33,566 bases of DNA, from assembly GCA_029856435.1 (NCBI GenBank), contig JAHQXB010000088.1, positions 1 through 33,566 of the forward strand. The letters run 5' to 3'. Every line of letters starts with the position of its first letter. The first letter of the stretch is position 1. The notes below the pieces were generated by a model, which saw nothing but the letters and a program-made list of their open reading frames with translations, searched no databases and had not been told where the DNA came from. This document shows positions 5,931-13,300 of the stretch, in pieces. The translations under genes and the position numbers were made by a program. This DNA is from Candidatus Jordarchaeia archaeon. Lineage in GTDB: Archaea > Asgardarchaeota > Jordiarchaeia > Jordiarchaeales > Jordiarchaeaceae.

Positions 5931-7037
5931 ATGATTCCTCAAAGGGTAGCTGCGATATACGATCCCCTTTATATTCCTCCAAAAATTTGCCATAGAGAAA
6001 AAGAGCTTCAGGAACTCCAGAAAATACTATCCGATAATAATAACAATAATCTTTTGATTTACGGGCCTTCTGGGATAGGGAAAACGGTGCTTTCCAGATA
6101 TGCTGTAGCTGCACTCAATAAAAGTGAATCTGATTTCACTCCCGTTTTTGTTAATTTCTGTTATAAGCGTTTTAGAGAAATAATGTATCAAATTAACTCC
6201 TCCATATGTGACTCTGCACACCTAGGCCTGATACCCACGGGTGCTACGCTACCCGAACTATGGAATATTTTTCGTCGGTTGAGAAGGTCTATAAATAATA
6301 AATTGGTAATTATACTGGATGATGTTGACGAAAACAATCAGCAAATTCATAGAAAAATCCTTCAAGAATCTAAAGAACTCGACATAACTACTATAGCAAC
6401 TGCAAAGGTAGGCTACGCTAGAAAAATCAGGAGAGAATATGGAACAAGTTTACAACCCGATTTCACCCTTTTCCTAGATTTATACTCCAATACTGAGTTG
6501 ATGGACATAACACATCAGAGGGTAAACCTAGCTTTCCCCTCGCCTGTCCGCCCCTCTATAATTCGATTTTTAACTGACATCGTTTTGGAGTTTGATATTG
6601 GGCGGCCGAGCACAATTATTGAAATATTAAAGAGAATATATCCTATTTCCCTCCGTGGCGTAGACATACTACCCCTCCACATTCAAGAAGCAAGTTCAGA
6701 CATTTTCACCGTGCATGATGAGATTTCCATGATAGACTCATTAGCACAAATCAGCTTGATGACCCATCTACTCTTACAAAAAATTGCAAGAGTGTTTCAA
6801 AAATACCTCTATGAACCTTACATGTCTCTCAACGAAATAAAAAAGGAGTACGACTTACTTTACGAAGAATTAAAGGTACAAACAGACTCAAGAGAGTTGC
6901 ACGAATCGCTGAAAGATCTGCTCAGAACGGGATTACTTTATCAGTCTCACTTCGAACCGGACATGTTCTACATTGTAGTCACCCCTCAAAAAATACTCGA
7001 AATACTAGATTTAACCTTTGACGAAAAGTTTGAATAA
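5931..7037 (+). CDS. Orc1/Cdc6-like AAA+ ATPase
   Basis: Numbering from the ATG at 5931 (368 residues): an N-terminal RExEL element precedes the Walker A motif GPSGIGKT (45-52), Walker B VIILDDVDE (126-134), a sensor-1-like TTIATAK (about 153-159), and a sensor-2-like DIGRPSTIIEIL (about 222-233). A C-terminal winged-helix-like part (about 270-368) follows. That order is that of archaeal Orc1/Cdc6 initiators, but the Walker B LDDVDEN is unusual and the protein could be a Cdc6-related or STAND ATPase with another job. The ATG has GAGG 9 bases before it; the longer frame starts at a TTG at 5916 with no usable site. It converges on the unknown gene ending at 7275. Confidence 0.65.
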   Translation: MIPQRVAAIYDPLYIPPKICHREKELQELQKILSDNNNNNLLIYGPSGIGKTVLSRYAVAALNKSESDFTPVFVNFCYKRFREIMYQINSSICDSAHLGLIPTGATLPELWNIFRRLRRSINNKLVIILDDVDENNQQIHRKILQESKELDITTIATAKVGYARKIRREYGTSLQPDFTLFLDLYSNTELMDITHQRVNLAFPSPVRPSIIRFLTDIVLEFDIGRPSTIIEILKRIYPISLRGVDILPLHIQEASSDIFTVHDEISMIDSLAQISLMTHLLLQKIARVFQKYLYEPYMSLNEIKKEYDLLYEELKVQTDSRELHESLKDLLRTGLLYQSHFEPDMFYIVVTPQKILEILDLTFDEKFE

Positions 7038-7039
7038 GC

Positions 7040-7268
7040 TATCGTTGCAGAAGGGAAACCATTCCCTATTCTATTCAAAAGTGTAAAAACCTTTTTGACC
7101 CATTTTTCGCGGATTTGGGAATCCTTTGGTGGGTTGTGGAGCTTCTCATCACAACACTTCCCCCTTTTGGGAGAATGTGGATGCCGGGCCGGTATAAACG
7201 CCGAAGCATCTCCAAACCATTTTGAGAAAAGCAAATCGCCAAAATAACTTCCCAGAATCTGCGAAATA
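7040..7268. ncRNA. Structured intergenic element N3 between convergent genes
   Basis: The ends pair in three blocks: TAT (7040-7042), GCAGA (7047-7051) and GGGAA (7053-7057) with TTCCC (7249-7253), TCTGC (7258-7262) and ATA (7266-7268). Perfect hairpins inside are GGATT-TGGG-AATCC (7111-7124), GTTGTG-GAG/CTC-CACAAC (7133-7155), TTC-C-CCC/GGG-A-GAA (7158-7175) and GATGC/GCATC (7180-7210). AGGGAA-ACCA-TTCCCT (7052-7067) is an alternative to the outer pairing. It lies between the 3' ends of two genes, so the strand is not set by promoters; it may be an RNA or a double-sided terminator region. Confidence 0.45.
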
Positions 7269-7274
7269 TCGGTT

Positions 7275-8261
7275 TTAAAGGATCACTTGGTACCTTTTGT
7301 CTTTCTTTTCGAGTAAGCCGTTATCCACCAGCAAGTCTAGGCTTCTTTGAGTAACATCGTTTAGCGAATTAGCTGTTCCCCCTCGAAGATATTTCACAAT
7401 ATCAAAAAGAGTGAAATTTTTGATATCCTTTTCTCTTGCCATATCTATTATTAACTCATAAAGCTGAAGAGACTGGCTATCGAGAACCGCCAAATCTAAA
7501 GGTAGGTTCTCAAATTCCTTAGGGGCTTCATTACCCTTTATGGAAATGATGGGAATGATATTATAAGCTTTAATCTCTTTCAGTATCTCCTTAAATCCTT
7601 CCAATCTGGCGGGATCATAAATTGAATTTAGATCTATATAGTACTCCAAAAATATCATACTAATCTGAGTATTTGTAAAAAGGTCAATGACCTGACCAAA
7701 ATATTTTTTCCATTCCCTTATAAGAATATTTAACCGTTTTTCTGGTTTCAGATTGAGAATTTCTTTACCAAATACCATTTGAAGTTTCTTTAAATTCAGA
7801 ATAGATTCATCCAACTCGTTAAAATTGAAAACCTCATTTAAAAGAACAGCTGAAGAGATAGTTTTCAAATCTCCCAAAAATTCACGTAGAGATGTGTAGG
7901 AGCGAATTTTTTCAAAATCCTGTCTACTGCTCTCCTGTGCTAAATTATAGATGAAAGGCATTAACGAAACTATTACCTCGGTAAACCCCCTGTAGAGCAT
8001 ACGTTTGTCGTCAAAGCGATTAAAATTATCGATCCGAATCCGCATCTTCCTGCCAGTTATATTTACGTCCCATGAAAACTTGAATGGTATTAGCTTAATT
8101 CTGCCGCTTTTCTGTGTTGAAGCACAAACCTTGACTTCGGTTTCATTCTTCAAGGTGGTGCGCGTACAGATTAGGGCAACTCCATCTGGCAAATAGACCC
8201 TCCAATGGAAAGGTACTATTTCAACAAAAATGGAAACAACTATATAAAACTTAAGCACCAC
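7275..8261 (-). CDS. Unknown protein with a C-terminal winged-helix domain
   Basis: The 328 residues match no family I know. The first 65 residues are beta-rich (VSIFVEIVPFHWRVYLPDG and following strands). The middle, about 95-210, is helical. About 190-275 looks alpha/beta, with ISMIFLEYYIDL and YNIIPIISIKG as strands. The last 45 residues read as a winged helix (FDIVKYLRGGTANSLNDVTQ and following, then GLLEKKDKRYQVIL). A DNA- or nucleoprotein-binding role is plausible. It converges with the Orc1/Cdc6-like gene and diverges from the coiled-coil winged-helix gene, sharing an AT-rich 130-base promoter region with it. Confidence 0.6.
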   Translation of the reverse strand: MVLKFYIVVSIFVEIVPFHWRVYLPDGVALICTRTTLKNETEVKVCASTQKSGRIKLIPFKFSWDVNITGRKMRIRIDNFNRFDDKRMLYRGFTEVIVSLMPFIYNLAQESSRQDFEKIRSYTSLREFLGDLKTISSAVLLNEVFNFNELDESILNLKKLQMVFGKEILNLKPEKRLNILIREWKKYFGQVIDLFTNTQISMIFLEYYIDLNSIYDPARLEGFKEILKEIKAYNIIPIISIKGNEAPKEFENLPLDLAVLDSQSLQLYELIIDMAREKDIKNFTLFDIVKYLRGGTANSLNDVTQRSLDLLVDNGLLEKKDKRYQVIL

Positions 8262-8407
8262 CCTTTTAATAATATTAAATTATAATTAAAATAAATAATA
8301 AATTGTTAAATATAAAAAATAAACCTACAAAAACTCGAAAAAGGATTAATAGGCACTAAATAAAATATTACACAAACCTTCTTCGAAAAGAGGGAGTGCT
8401 ATTAGGG

Positions 8408-9046
8408 ATGTCACTAACCGAGAGCCAAAAGAAAGTGTTGGAACGACTAAACAATCAGGTTCAAGACCTAAGCGACCAAATAAAAAAGAAAGATGAAGAA
8501 CTAGAGAAAAAGGAACAAAAAATAGGTGAACTTCAAAAAAAGATAGTCGAGGAAAACAAAGCGAAAGAAGAGCTAAAGACAAAAATAGAGCAGGTAAGTC
8601 GCACCCTAGACGAAAAAATTAAGGAAATAAACAACTTAGAAAACAAAATCCAGGAATTAGAACAAAAAAACAAAGATCTACAAAACAAAATCAAAACACT
8701 AGAAGGAATAAATGAAAAACAAGCACAAGAAATAAGAGCAAAAGAAGCCCTACTCCAAAAAGCCCAAGAAACAATATCTGACAAAGAAGTAAAAATAAAA
8801 GAACTACAAACCCAGCTAATCCATTTCGAGGAGAGAGAAAGAAGGACAAGAAACATCTTCGAAAAAGACCTCAAATACAAAATCTTCTACATACTACGGG
8901 ACTCAGGCAGCAGAAGCTTCGAAGAACTCAGCAAAACACTAGGAATAACCCTAATCCAACTGAAAACATATATTTCAGAACTAAAATCCCACGGACTAAT
9001 CGAAATAAGAGAAGAAAACATAGAGGTAGCCAGAGACTACAAGTAA
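8408..9046 (+). CDS. Coiled-coil protein with a winged-helix end
   Basis: The 212-residue protein has a continuous charged coiled coil over about residues 5-145, rich in Glu, Lys and Gln with heptad Leu and Ile. It ends in a winged-helix domain (about 150-212) with YKIFYILRDSGSRSFEELSK as its first helices. The coil should dimerise and the wing bind DNA, so a chromatin or regulatory role is possible; no family name is secure. The ATG at 8408 is preceded by AGGGAG; a GTG at 8396 in the same frame overlaps that site and is less likely. It is divergent from the gene at 7275-8261, which also ends in a winged helix. Confidence 0.7.
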   Translation: MSLTESQKKVLERLNNQVQDLSDQIKKKDEELEKKEQKIGELQKKIVEENKAKEELKTKIEQVSRTLDEKIKEINNLENKIQELEQKNKDLQNKIKTLEGINEKQAQEIRAKEALLQKAQETISDKEVKIKELQTQLIHFEERERRTRNIFEKDLKYKIFYILRDSGSRSFEELSKTLGITLIQLKTYISELKSHGLIEIREENIEVARDYK

Positions 9047-9204
9047 AAATAAAAATCCAAAAGCCGACCAAAATCACGTTCCCCCCCCCAACACACTATT
9101 TTTTACCCAGACCTCTAGGCAAACAAACCATATCCCTATAGAGAACAAATAGTTCATAAAAAATATTTTAGAACAGTATTCCGAAAGAAAAGGGGAATGA
9201 GAAA

Positions 9205-10038
9205 TTATGTGTAGTATGAATCTATCTGATCTTGACCTGCACGAGTCTCTACAATGCCTTCAGGTTCAGGGGGTAACCTCATCCTCAGCTTCTCAATTTC
9301 CTTTTCCAACTTTTCGCTATAAACATCCAAAGCCCCTGTATCAATATTCAAATCATAATGTGCATTCAAAACCTCAATCAATGCCTTGGAAGAGCGTGGA
9401 TTAAAACTAATACGGGACAGTCCCTCAGCAAGAAGGGAAACTCCCAGCATATCATAGCTAGAGGCCAGTAAGGGCATTACGCCATTTAAACCAGATATTC
9501 TTCCATCCCTTAAAGCAACCACGTTTGGAATACTCTCAAATTTATTTAGTGCCTTCTTACTCGTAGCGGACACATATACCTTAGGATTCCTAACATAATT
9601 GTTGGTTCCAAAACAACCCAGAGAAACTAAATCTTCCACACCCATATCGCTGAATTTTCTCAAAAGCACGTGGGCAATAATATTGCTGCCCAAGGGAGTC
9701 AAAGGTTGAGTATATGAACAAGAGAAGAGAACATCCCTTCCTTTTGGCCTCCTCCACAAATACACCATAACCGAAAAAATATTACCCCAATCTGTAAACA
9801 AGCCATTTTCCACAAAAGCCACCGAAGGCATATCTAAATTCATAACCTCAAACAAAGGCCGCGCTCTTGCTTCAGTCAACATGTGGCGAACAGCAATAAG
9901 TCCTACATTTCCAATGCCTGAAAATCCCTGGATAATTAGTGGTTCTTTGAGGTCTAATTTTTTTAGATCCAAGCCTTTTTTGTATAATTTTACCTTTATT
10001 ATATCTCCTATTTCCCAGTTTATTTCATAATCTTTCAA
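9205..10038 (-). CDS. PAC2-family protein
   Basis: A 277-residue member of the PAC2 family (archaeal COG1938/COG2047 proteins related to eukaryotic proteasome assembly chaperone 2). It has the hallmark strand and turn LIIQGFSGIGNVGLIAVRHM near residues 34-53, the DMPSVAFVENG segment, TPLGSNIIAHVLL, a GCFGTNN turn, the ISGLNGVMPLLA helix start (about 182-193) and LLAEGLSRISFNPRSSKALI. The archaeal proteins are thought to be ATP-grasp-like or proteasome-linked, but their reaction is not established. The last 30 residues form a charged helix and a tail. It reads away from the 600-base gap upstream. Confidence 0.85.
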   Translation of the reverse strand: MKDYEINWEIGDIIKVKLYKKGLDLKKLDLKEPLIIQGFSGIGNVGLIAVRHMLTEARARPLFEVMNLDMPSVAFVENGLFTDWGNIFSVMVYLWRRPKGRDVLFSCSYTQPLTPLGSNIIAHVLLRKFSDMGVEDLVSLGCFGTNNYVRNPKVYVSATSKKALNKFESIPNVVALRDGRISGLNGVMPLLASSYDMLGVSLLAEGLSRISFNPRSSKALIEVLNAHYDLNIDTGALDVYSEKLEKEIEKLRMRLPPEPEGIVETRAGQDQIDSYYT

Positions 10039-10167
10039 AAGTATACACCATTATTGATTCGCTTTTAGTAAACATTAGACGCAGAGGAAATTTCAATCTT
10101 TCCCTTCCGTCATTCGCTGTAGTGAAGAACCTTTCCATACATTTGTTCTTTCCACTGTTTTTGACAA

Positions 10168-10384
10168 TTAAGGTTGAAGTATGATCTCCGAGAATTCAAG
10201 TATCTCTGCCAATTTTTTGGGGTGAACATCATTAGACGCTTCAATATAGAAGCTTTTCAAATTTATGTGAGTTAAACTAGGCAAGCAGAACTGGGCAGGT
10301 TCCATGGATAAATACCGTGTTCCTTAGTACAATCTCAATTACTTTGCCACCGAATAAAAGTTCTAATAAATAGAACCTGAACAA
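10168..10384 (-). pseudogene. Frameshifted remnant of a small gene
   Basis: On the minus strand a frame from a TTG at 10384 reads LLELLFGGKVIEIVLRNTVF then IHGTCPVLL and stops. One base out of phase, near 10285-10295, a second frame continues SLTHINLKSFYIEASNDVHP then KKLAEILEFSEIILQP to the stop at 10168-10170. Both parts look protein-like and join naturally, which suggests one small gene of about 70 residues broken by a frameshift. It lacks a good ribosome site. A sequencing error would look the same. Confidence 0.3.
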
Positions 10385-10405
10385 TATCCTATACTATTTG
10401 TAAAA

Positions 10406-10414
10406 TTATATAAA
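10406..10414 (+). promoter_or_regulatory. TATA-like site before element N4
   Basis: TTATATAAA predicts a plus-strand start near 10436, at the left edge of the repeat-bearing element N4. No gene follows on this strand for over a kilobase. Confidence 0.35.
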
Positions 10415-10420
10415 GTGAAG

Positions 10421-10613
10421 AGAGTGCCGTAGCTGAATAGATTAAATCCATTTTGATCCTCAATTATATGTGTGTAGTTTTGATTTCACATCCTACCTTG
10501 AAAATGTTAATTTGGGATGTTTTTCCTTTTCGGCTCCAATGGGCATATTGGGAAAACCATTTCCCCGATGCAAAGAGTGCCGAAAAAGGAGAAAAGTAAT
10601 AGAATAGATTAAA
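10421..10613 (+). ncRNA. Structured element N4 with a repeated border
   Basis: Two short blocks occur at both borders in the same direction: AGAGTGCCG at 10421-10429 and 10574-10582, and GAATAGATTAAA at 10435-10446 and 10602-10613. Hairpins inside are ACATCC/GGATGT (about 10487-10520), CCTTTTCGGC (10525-10534) with GCCGAAAAAGG (10579-10589), and GGGAAA-ACCA-TTTCCC (10550-10565) nested within it. It may be a plus-strand RNA from the TATA site at 10406, or part of the 3' region of cofE on the other strand. Purpose unknown. Confidence 0.35.
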
Positions 10614-10637
10614 ATTCAATACATGAAAATTAACTAT

Positions 10638-11441
10638 TTAACTGCGGAGTCTTATTCTCTTATCAATATTTACTTTGTTGGGGAAAAGTGTTCCGAAATA
10701 CATGCATTCTTCCTTCGGGATAATCATTTGGGATTCTTCAATGTACTCTTCTGTCATTTCTACTGGTGCGCCCTTTATTATTACGATAGGGTTTTGCTCG
10801 TTTCCCTCGCCCATCAGTATTTCGGCGGCGCATGCTAGATTGTCTGCCACTGCTCTTCTGGTGATCTTTAGGATCTTCCCATAGAGGTCCTTTTTTCCCC
10901 TCTCATCTATCACCGGTTTGAATCCTGCTACACCTATTGCTAGTCCCATATTTCCAAGTCTTAGTGGTTGGGTTCTGCTGTCTGCAATTATTATTCCCAC
11001 CTTGTGCCCTGTTTTTTCTTGTATTTGTCTTTTGATGGTGTGTGCACTCTTTGTGGGATCTTCGGGGAGGAGTATTGCGTACCCGTCGGGGATGTTTGAG
11101 CTGTCTATTCCTGCATTGGCTTGGAGAATGTTGTCTTTTAAGGTGAGTAGCGCTCTGTAAACCCCTCCGAAGACAATTTCGGACTCTCTAAGTACGAGTT
11201 CTACGAATTCTGGTTCCAGTTGCACTTCTTTAGCTATTCTATAGGCTTCCTGCGAGGGTTTAACCTCGCTGAGCTTCACCATTCTTCCCTCTAGACGGGC
11301 AACCACTTTAGATGAGATAACTATTATGTCTCCGGTTTCCAAGGGGATGTTCTGTTTTTCCGCTCCTTCTATAATCTCGGTGGCGAGGTCGTCACCCTGA
11401 ACTAAAATTTTTGTATGCAGGGGGTAGAGCAACATTACCAT
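10638..11441 (-). CDS. cofE: Coenzyme F420:gamma-glutamyl ligase CofE
   Basis: CofE adds gamma-linked glutamates to F420-0 using GTP and divalent metal. Family motifs, numbered from the TTG at 11453, are plain: GDIIVISSKVVARLEG (41-56), NAGIDSSN (113-120) and ADSRTQPLRLGNMGLAIG (157-174), then DERGKKDLYG. Length is normal (about 250-270). The ATG at 11441 is chosen because AAAGGAG lies 12 bases before it; the TTG at 11453 is too close to that site, and an ATG at 11435 is possible. Presence of the gene implies F420 chemistry in this organism. It is divergent from the dihydropteroate-synthase-like gene across less than 100 bases. Confidence 0.92.
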   Translation of the reverse strand: MVMLLYPLHTKILVQGDDLATEIIEGAEKQNIPLETGDIIVISSKVVARLEGRMVKLSEVKPSQEAYRIAKEVQLEPEFVELVLRESEIVFGGVYRALLTLKDNILQANAGIDSSNIPDGYAILLPEDPTKSAHTIKRQIQEKTGHKVGIIIADSRTQPLRLGNMGLAIGVAGFKPVIDERGKKDLYGKILKITRRAVADNLACAAEILMGEGNEQNPIVIIKGAPVEMTEEYIEESQMIIPKEECMYFGTLFPNKVNIDKRIRLRS

Positions 11442-11529
11442 CCTTTTTTCCAACTCCTTTTTTAAAAGGATAAAAATATGGGTGAGTATTAACGTTGTTT
11501 GTTTTCAAATATACTTGGAGGAACTATTT

Positions 11530-12729
11530 ATGGAGGTTGCAAGTTTAGGGAGCCTTAAAATCGGCGAAGGGTTTCCCGTCAGAATTTTCGCAGTTTTAAA
11601 TGTGGGACCAGAGTCCTTTTATAAGGGGTCAATTCGTACTTCACCCAAGGAAATTAAAGATTACGCTGTCAAGTTAATCGAAGAGGGTGCCGACTATATT
11701 GATATAGGGGCAGCGTCAACAGCGCCTCCAGAAATTTATGGCACTCGGCCAGTCTCACAAGAGGAGGAGTTAAGAAGGGTGGTCGAGGCAGTAAAAGCGG
11801 TGCGAGAAGTTACAGATTTTCCTATCTCAATCGACACTCAAAGAGCGAAAGTGGCAGAAGCGGCTCTGAGCAATGGTGCTAATGCCATAAATGATGTCAG
11901 TGGGTTTAAAAGTGATCCTCTTCTCCCCAAGATAGCTGCTGAGTACGATGCCCCAGTAATACTTATGGCAGCCAAGAAAAAACCAGGTGATGCCCAGACC
12001 ATCGACGAGGTCAGAGAATCCCTCAAGAACAGTATCCAAATATCAAAAGAGGCAGGAATAGACCAAAAGAAAATCATCATCGATCCCGGAATTGGTTTTG
12101 GTAAACCCTTCGAATCTGATCTCGCTTTGATAAGAGATTTAACTAGGCTAAAAACTCTCCTGAAACCGATTATGGTGGCTGTTTCTCGAAAATACTTCAT
12201 CGGACGAGTATTAGGTTTGAAGAACCCTGAGGATAGATTAAATGGTTCTCTGGCGGCCACAGCCATAGCGGTTTTTAATGGAGCAAACGCAATTCGAACC
12301 CATGACGTTAAGCAAACCAGAGAAGCAGTTAAAGTAGCCGAAGCAATAGCTAAAACAAATAAAAACTCGGAGACATCCAATTATAAGGCGCTTGAATTAA
12401 ACTTTATCAAAGAACCTAAAGACGGAGAGGAAATAATGGATTCTTTAAATGTAAGTAAGCAGGGAATTCAGCTTATGAAAGAAAAAACAGTTAACCACAA
12501 CATACTTCTGAGTGGCATCACCGCTCCCGCAGCTCTCTCACTCAAACAACATATGTTATCTGTTGGTGGAGATGTGGCTATTCCCAAAGGAGTAATTGAC
12601 TTCGAAGTAAAAAGATGCAATGTTCTACTTATGGGCACAACAAAACAAATTAAAAGAATTATCCCAAAAATAAAAAAGAACTATTTCGGTCTTCCCGAGA
12701 TCGCAGAACTCTTGCTAAATTTGCTATAA
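11530..12729 (+). CDS. Dihydropteroate-synthase-like protein with an extra C-terminal module
   Basis: Residues 16-275 form a TIM barrel of the dihydropteroate synthase family: NVGPESF (24-30), DIGAAST (58-64), SID (100-102), ND (121-122), DPGIGFGK (185-192), SRKYFIG (219-225) and RTHD (256-259). DHPS joins a pterin pyrophosphate to p-aminobenzoate, but the usual NVTPDSF and the HM after the fifth strand differ here, so the aryl or pterin substrate may be a different one. Residues about 325-399 (SVGGDVAIPKG, VLLMGT, FGLPEIAELL) resemble a module found at the N-terminus of some bacterial FolP proteins. The ATG at 11530 is preceded by GGAGGAA; an in-frame upstream extension to 11482 lacks a site. 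Confidence 0.8.
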   Translation: MEVASLGSLKIGEGFPVRIFAVLNVGPESFYKGSIRTSPKEIKDYAVKLIEEGADYIDIGAASTAPPEIYGTRPVSQEEELRRVVEAVKAVREVTDFPISIDTQRAKVAEAALSNGANAINDVSGFKSDPLLPKIAAEYDAPVILMAAKKKPGDAQTIDEVRESLKNSIQISKEAGIDQKKIIIDPGIGFGKPFESDLALIRDLTRLKTLLKPIMVAVSRKYFIGRVLGLKNPEDRLNGSLAATAIAVFNGANAIRTHDVKQTREAVKVAEAIAKTNKNSETSNYKALELNFIKEPKDGEEIMDSLNVSKQGIQLMKEKTVNHNILLSGITAPAALSLKQHMLSVGGDVAIPKGVIDFEVKRCNVLLMGTTKQIKRIIPKIKKNYFGLPEIAELLLNLL

Positions 12730-12790
12730 ACTGATTCTGGCTCTTTTGTTTTACACGCCAGTTTCTCCAGTTTTTGTGGGAAGACTATTT

Positions 12791-12983
12791 AACTTTTATT
12801 CCGCCCTGTGGCGCCTTCCGGCCATTTTTTTCAGTAAAGGTTGTATTCCCAATAACCTCTCAAAAGAGAGTAGGAAACGACCCAAATACTGGTAAAACAT
12901 CATTCGGAACATAAAACTACTAATTATTAACTTTTCCAGCTTGCAACCGTTGGCGGGGAAGCCCTCAAGCGCCAGTAAAAGTT
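12791..12983. ncRNA. Structured intergenic element N5
   Basis: The ends pair: AACTTTTA (12791-12798) with TAAAAGTT (12976-12983), then TGGCGC (12809-12814) with GCGCCA (12969-12974). Inside are AGGTT/AACCT (12838-12858) and CTCTC-AAAA-GAGAG (12857-12870), which share two bases, and GGG/CCC near 12955-12964. GC-rich patches at both ends stand out from the AT-rich middle. A TATA-like ATTTAAATAAAG near 13025-13036 would suit a minus-strand RNA starting near 13005. A 66-codon minus-strand frame covers it but has no recognisable content. Confidence 0.35.
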
Positions 12984-12992
12984 GACTATTTT

Positions 12993-13217
12993 TCAACAGC
13001 TTCTCCCAAACAACGTAATCCAGTCTTTATTTAAATTGTTAATTAAACTGTTAAAATCTGGAAAATCGAGTTCCAATGTGGATACTGTGGCAATTTTCTT
13101 TTTAAAATCATCAAATAACTTCTTAACATCTGAGAAGTCCAAAAGGATTAGTTCTCCAGAATTCCCGACAATCTTATCTAATGTGGTGAATAACTCGTTG
13201 ATGCCCTTTTTATTCAT
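12993..13217 (-). CDS. Small hypothetical acidic/basic protein
   Basis: The 74 residues begin MNKKGINELFTTLDKIVGNS and are rich in Leu, Asp, Phe and Lys (DFSDVKKLFDDFKKKIATV), as for a small amphipathic helical protein. A TATA-like TTTATTAAAAGG lies upstream. The stop overlaps a TTG that opens a second 66-codon frame through element N5. Nothing identifies the family. It follows element N5 and faces the end of the DHPS-like gene. Confidence 0.4.
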   Translation of the reverse strand: MNKKGINELFTTLDKIVGNSGELILLDFSDVKKLFDDFKKKIATVSTLELDFPDFNSLINNLNKDWITLFGRSC

Positions 13218-13300
13218 ATTAGGAGTCCCATATTAACATACCTTTTAATAAATTCCTCTCTTATTATGAGAAATACAAAGAACAAAAAATAAACATTTTG

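Noticed and set aside
9081..9089. Run of nine C as a regulatory or slippage site
   Set aside because: It lies between genes, in no reading frame, within a generally C-rich stretch; nothing else supports a function.
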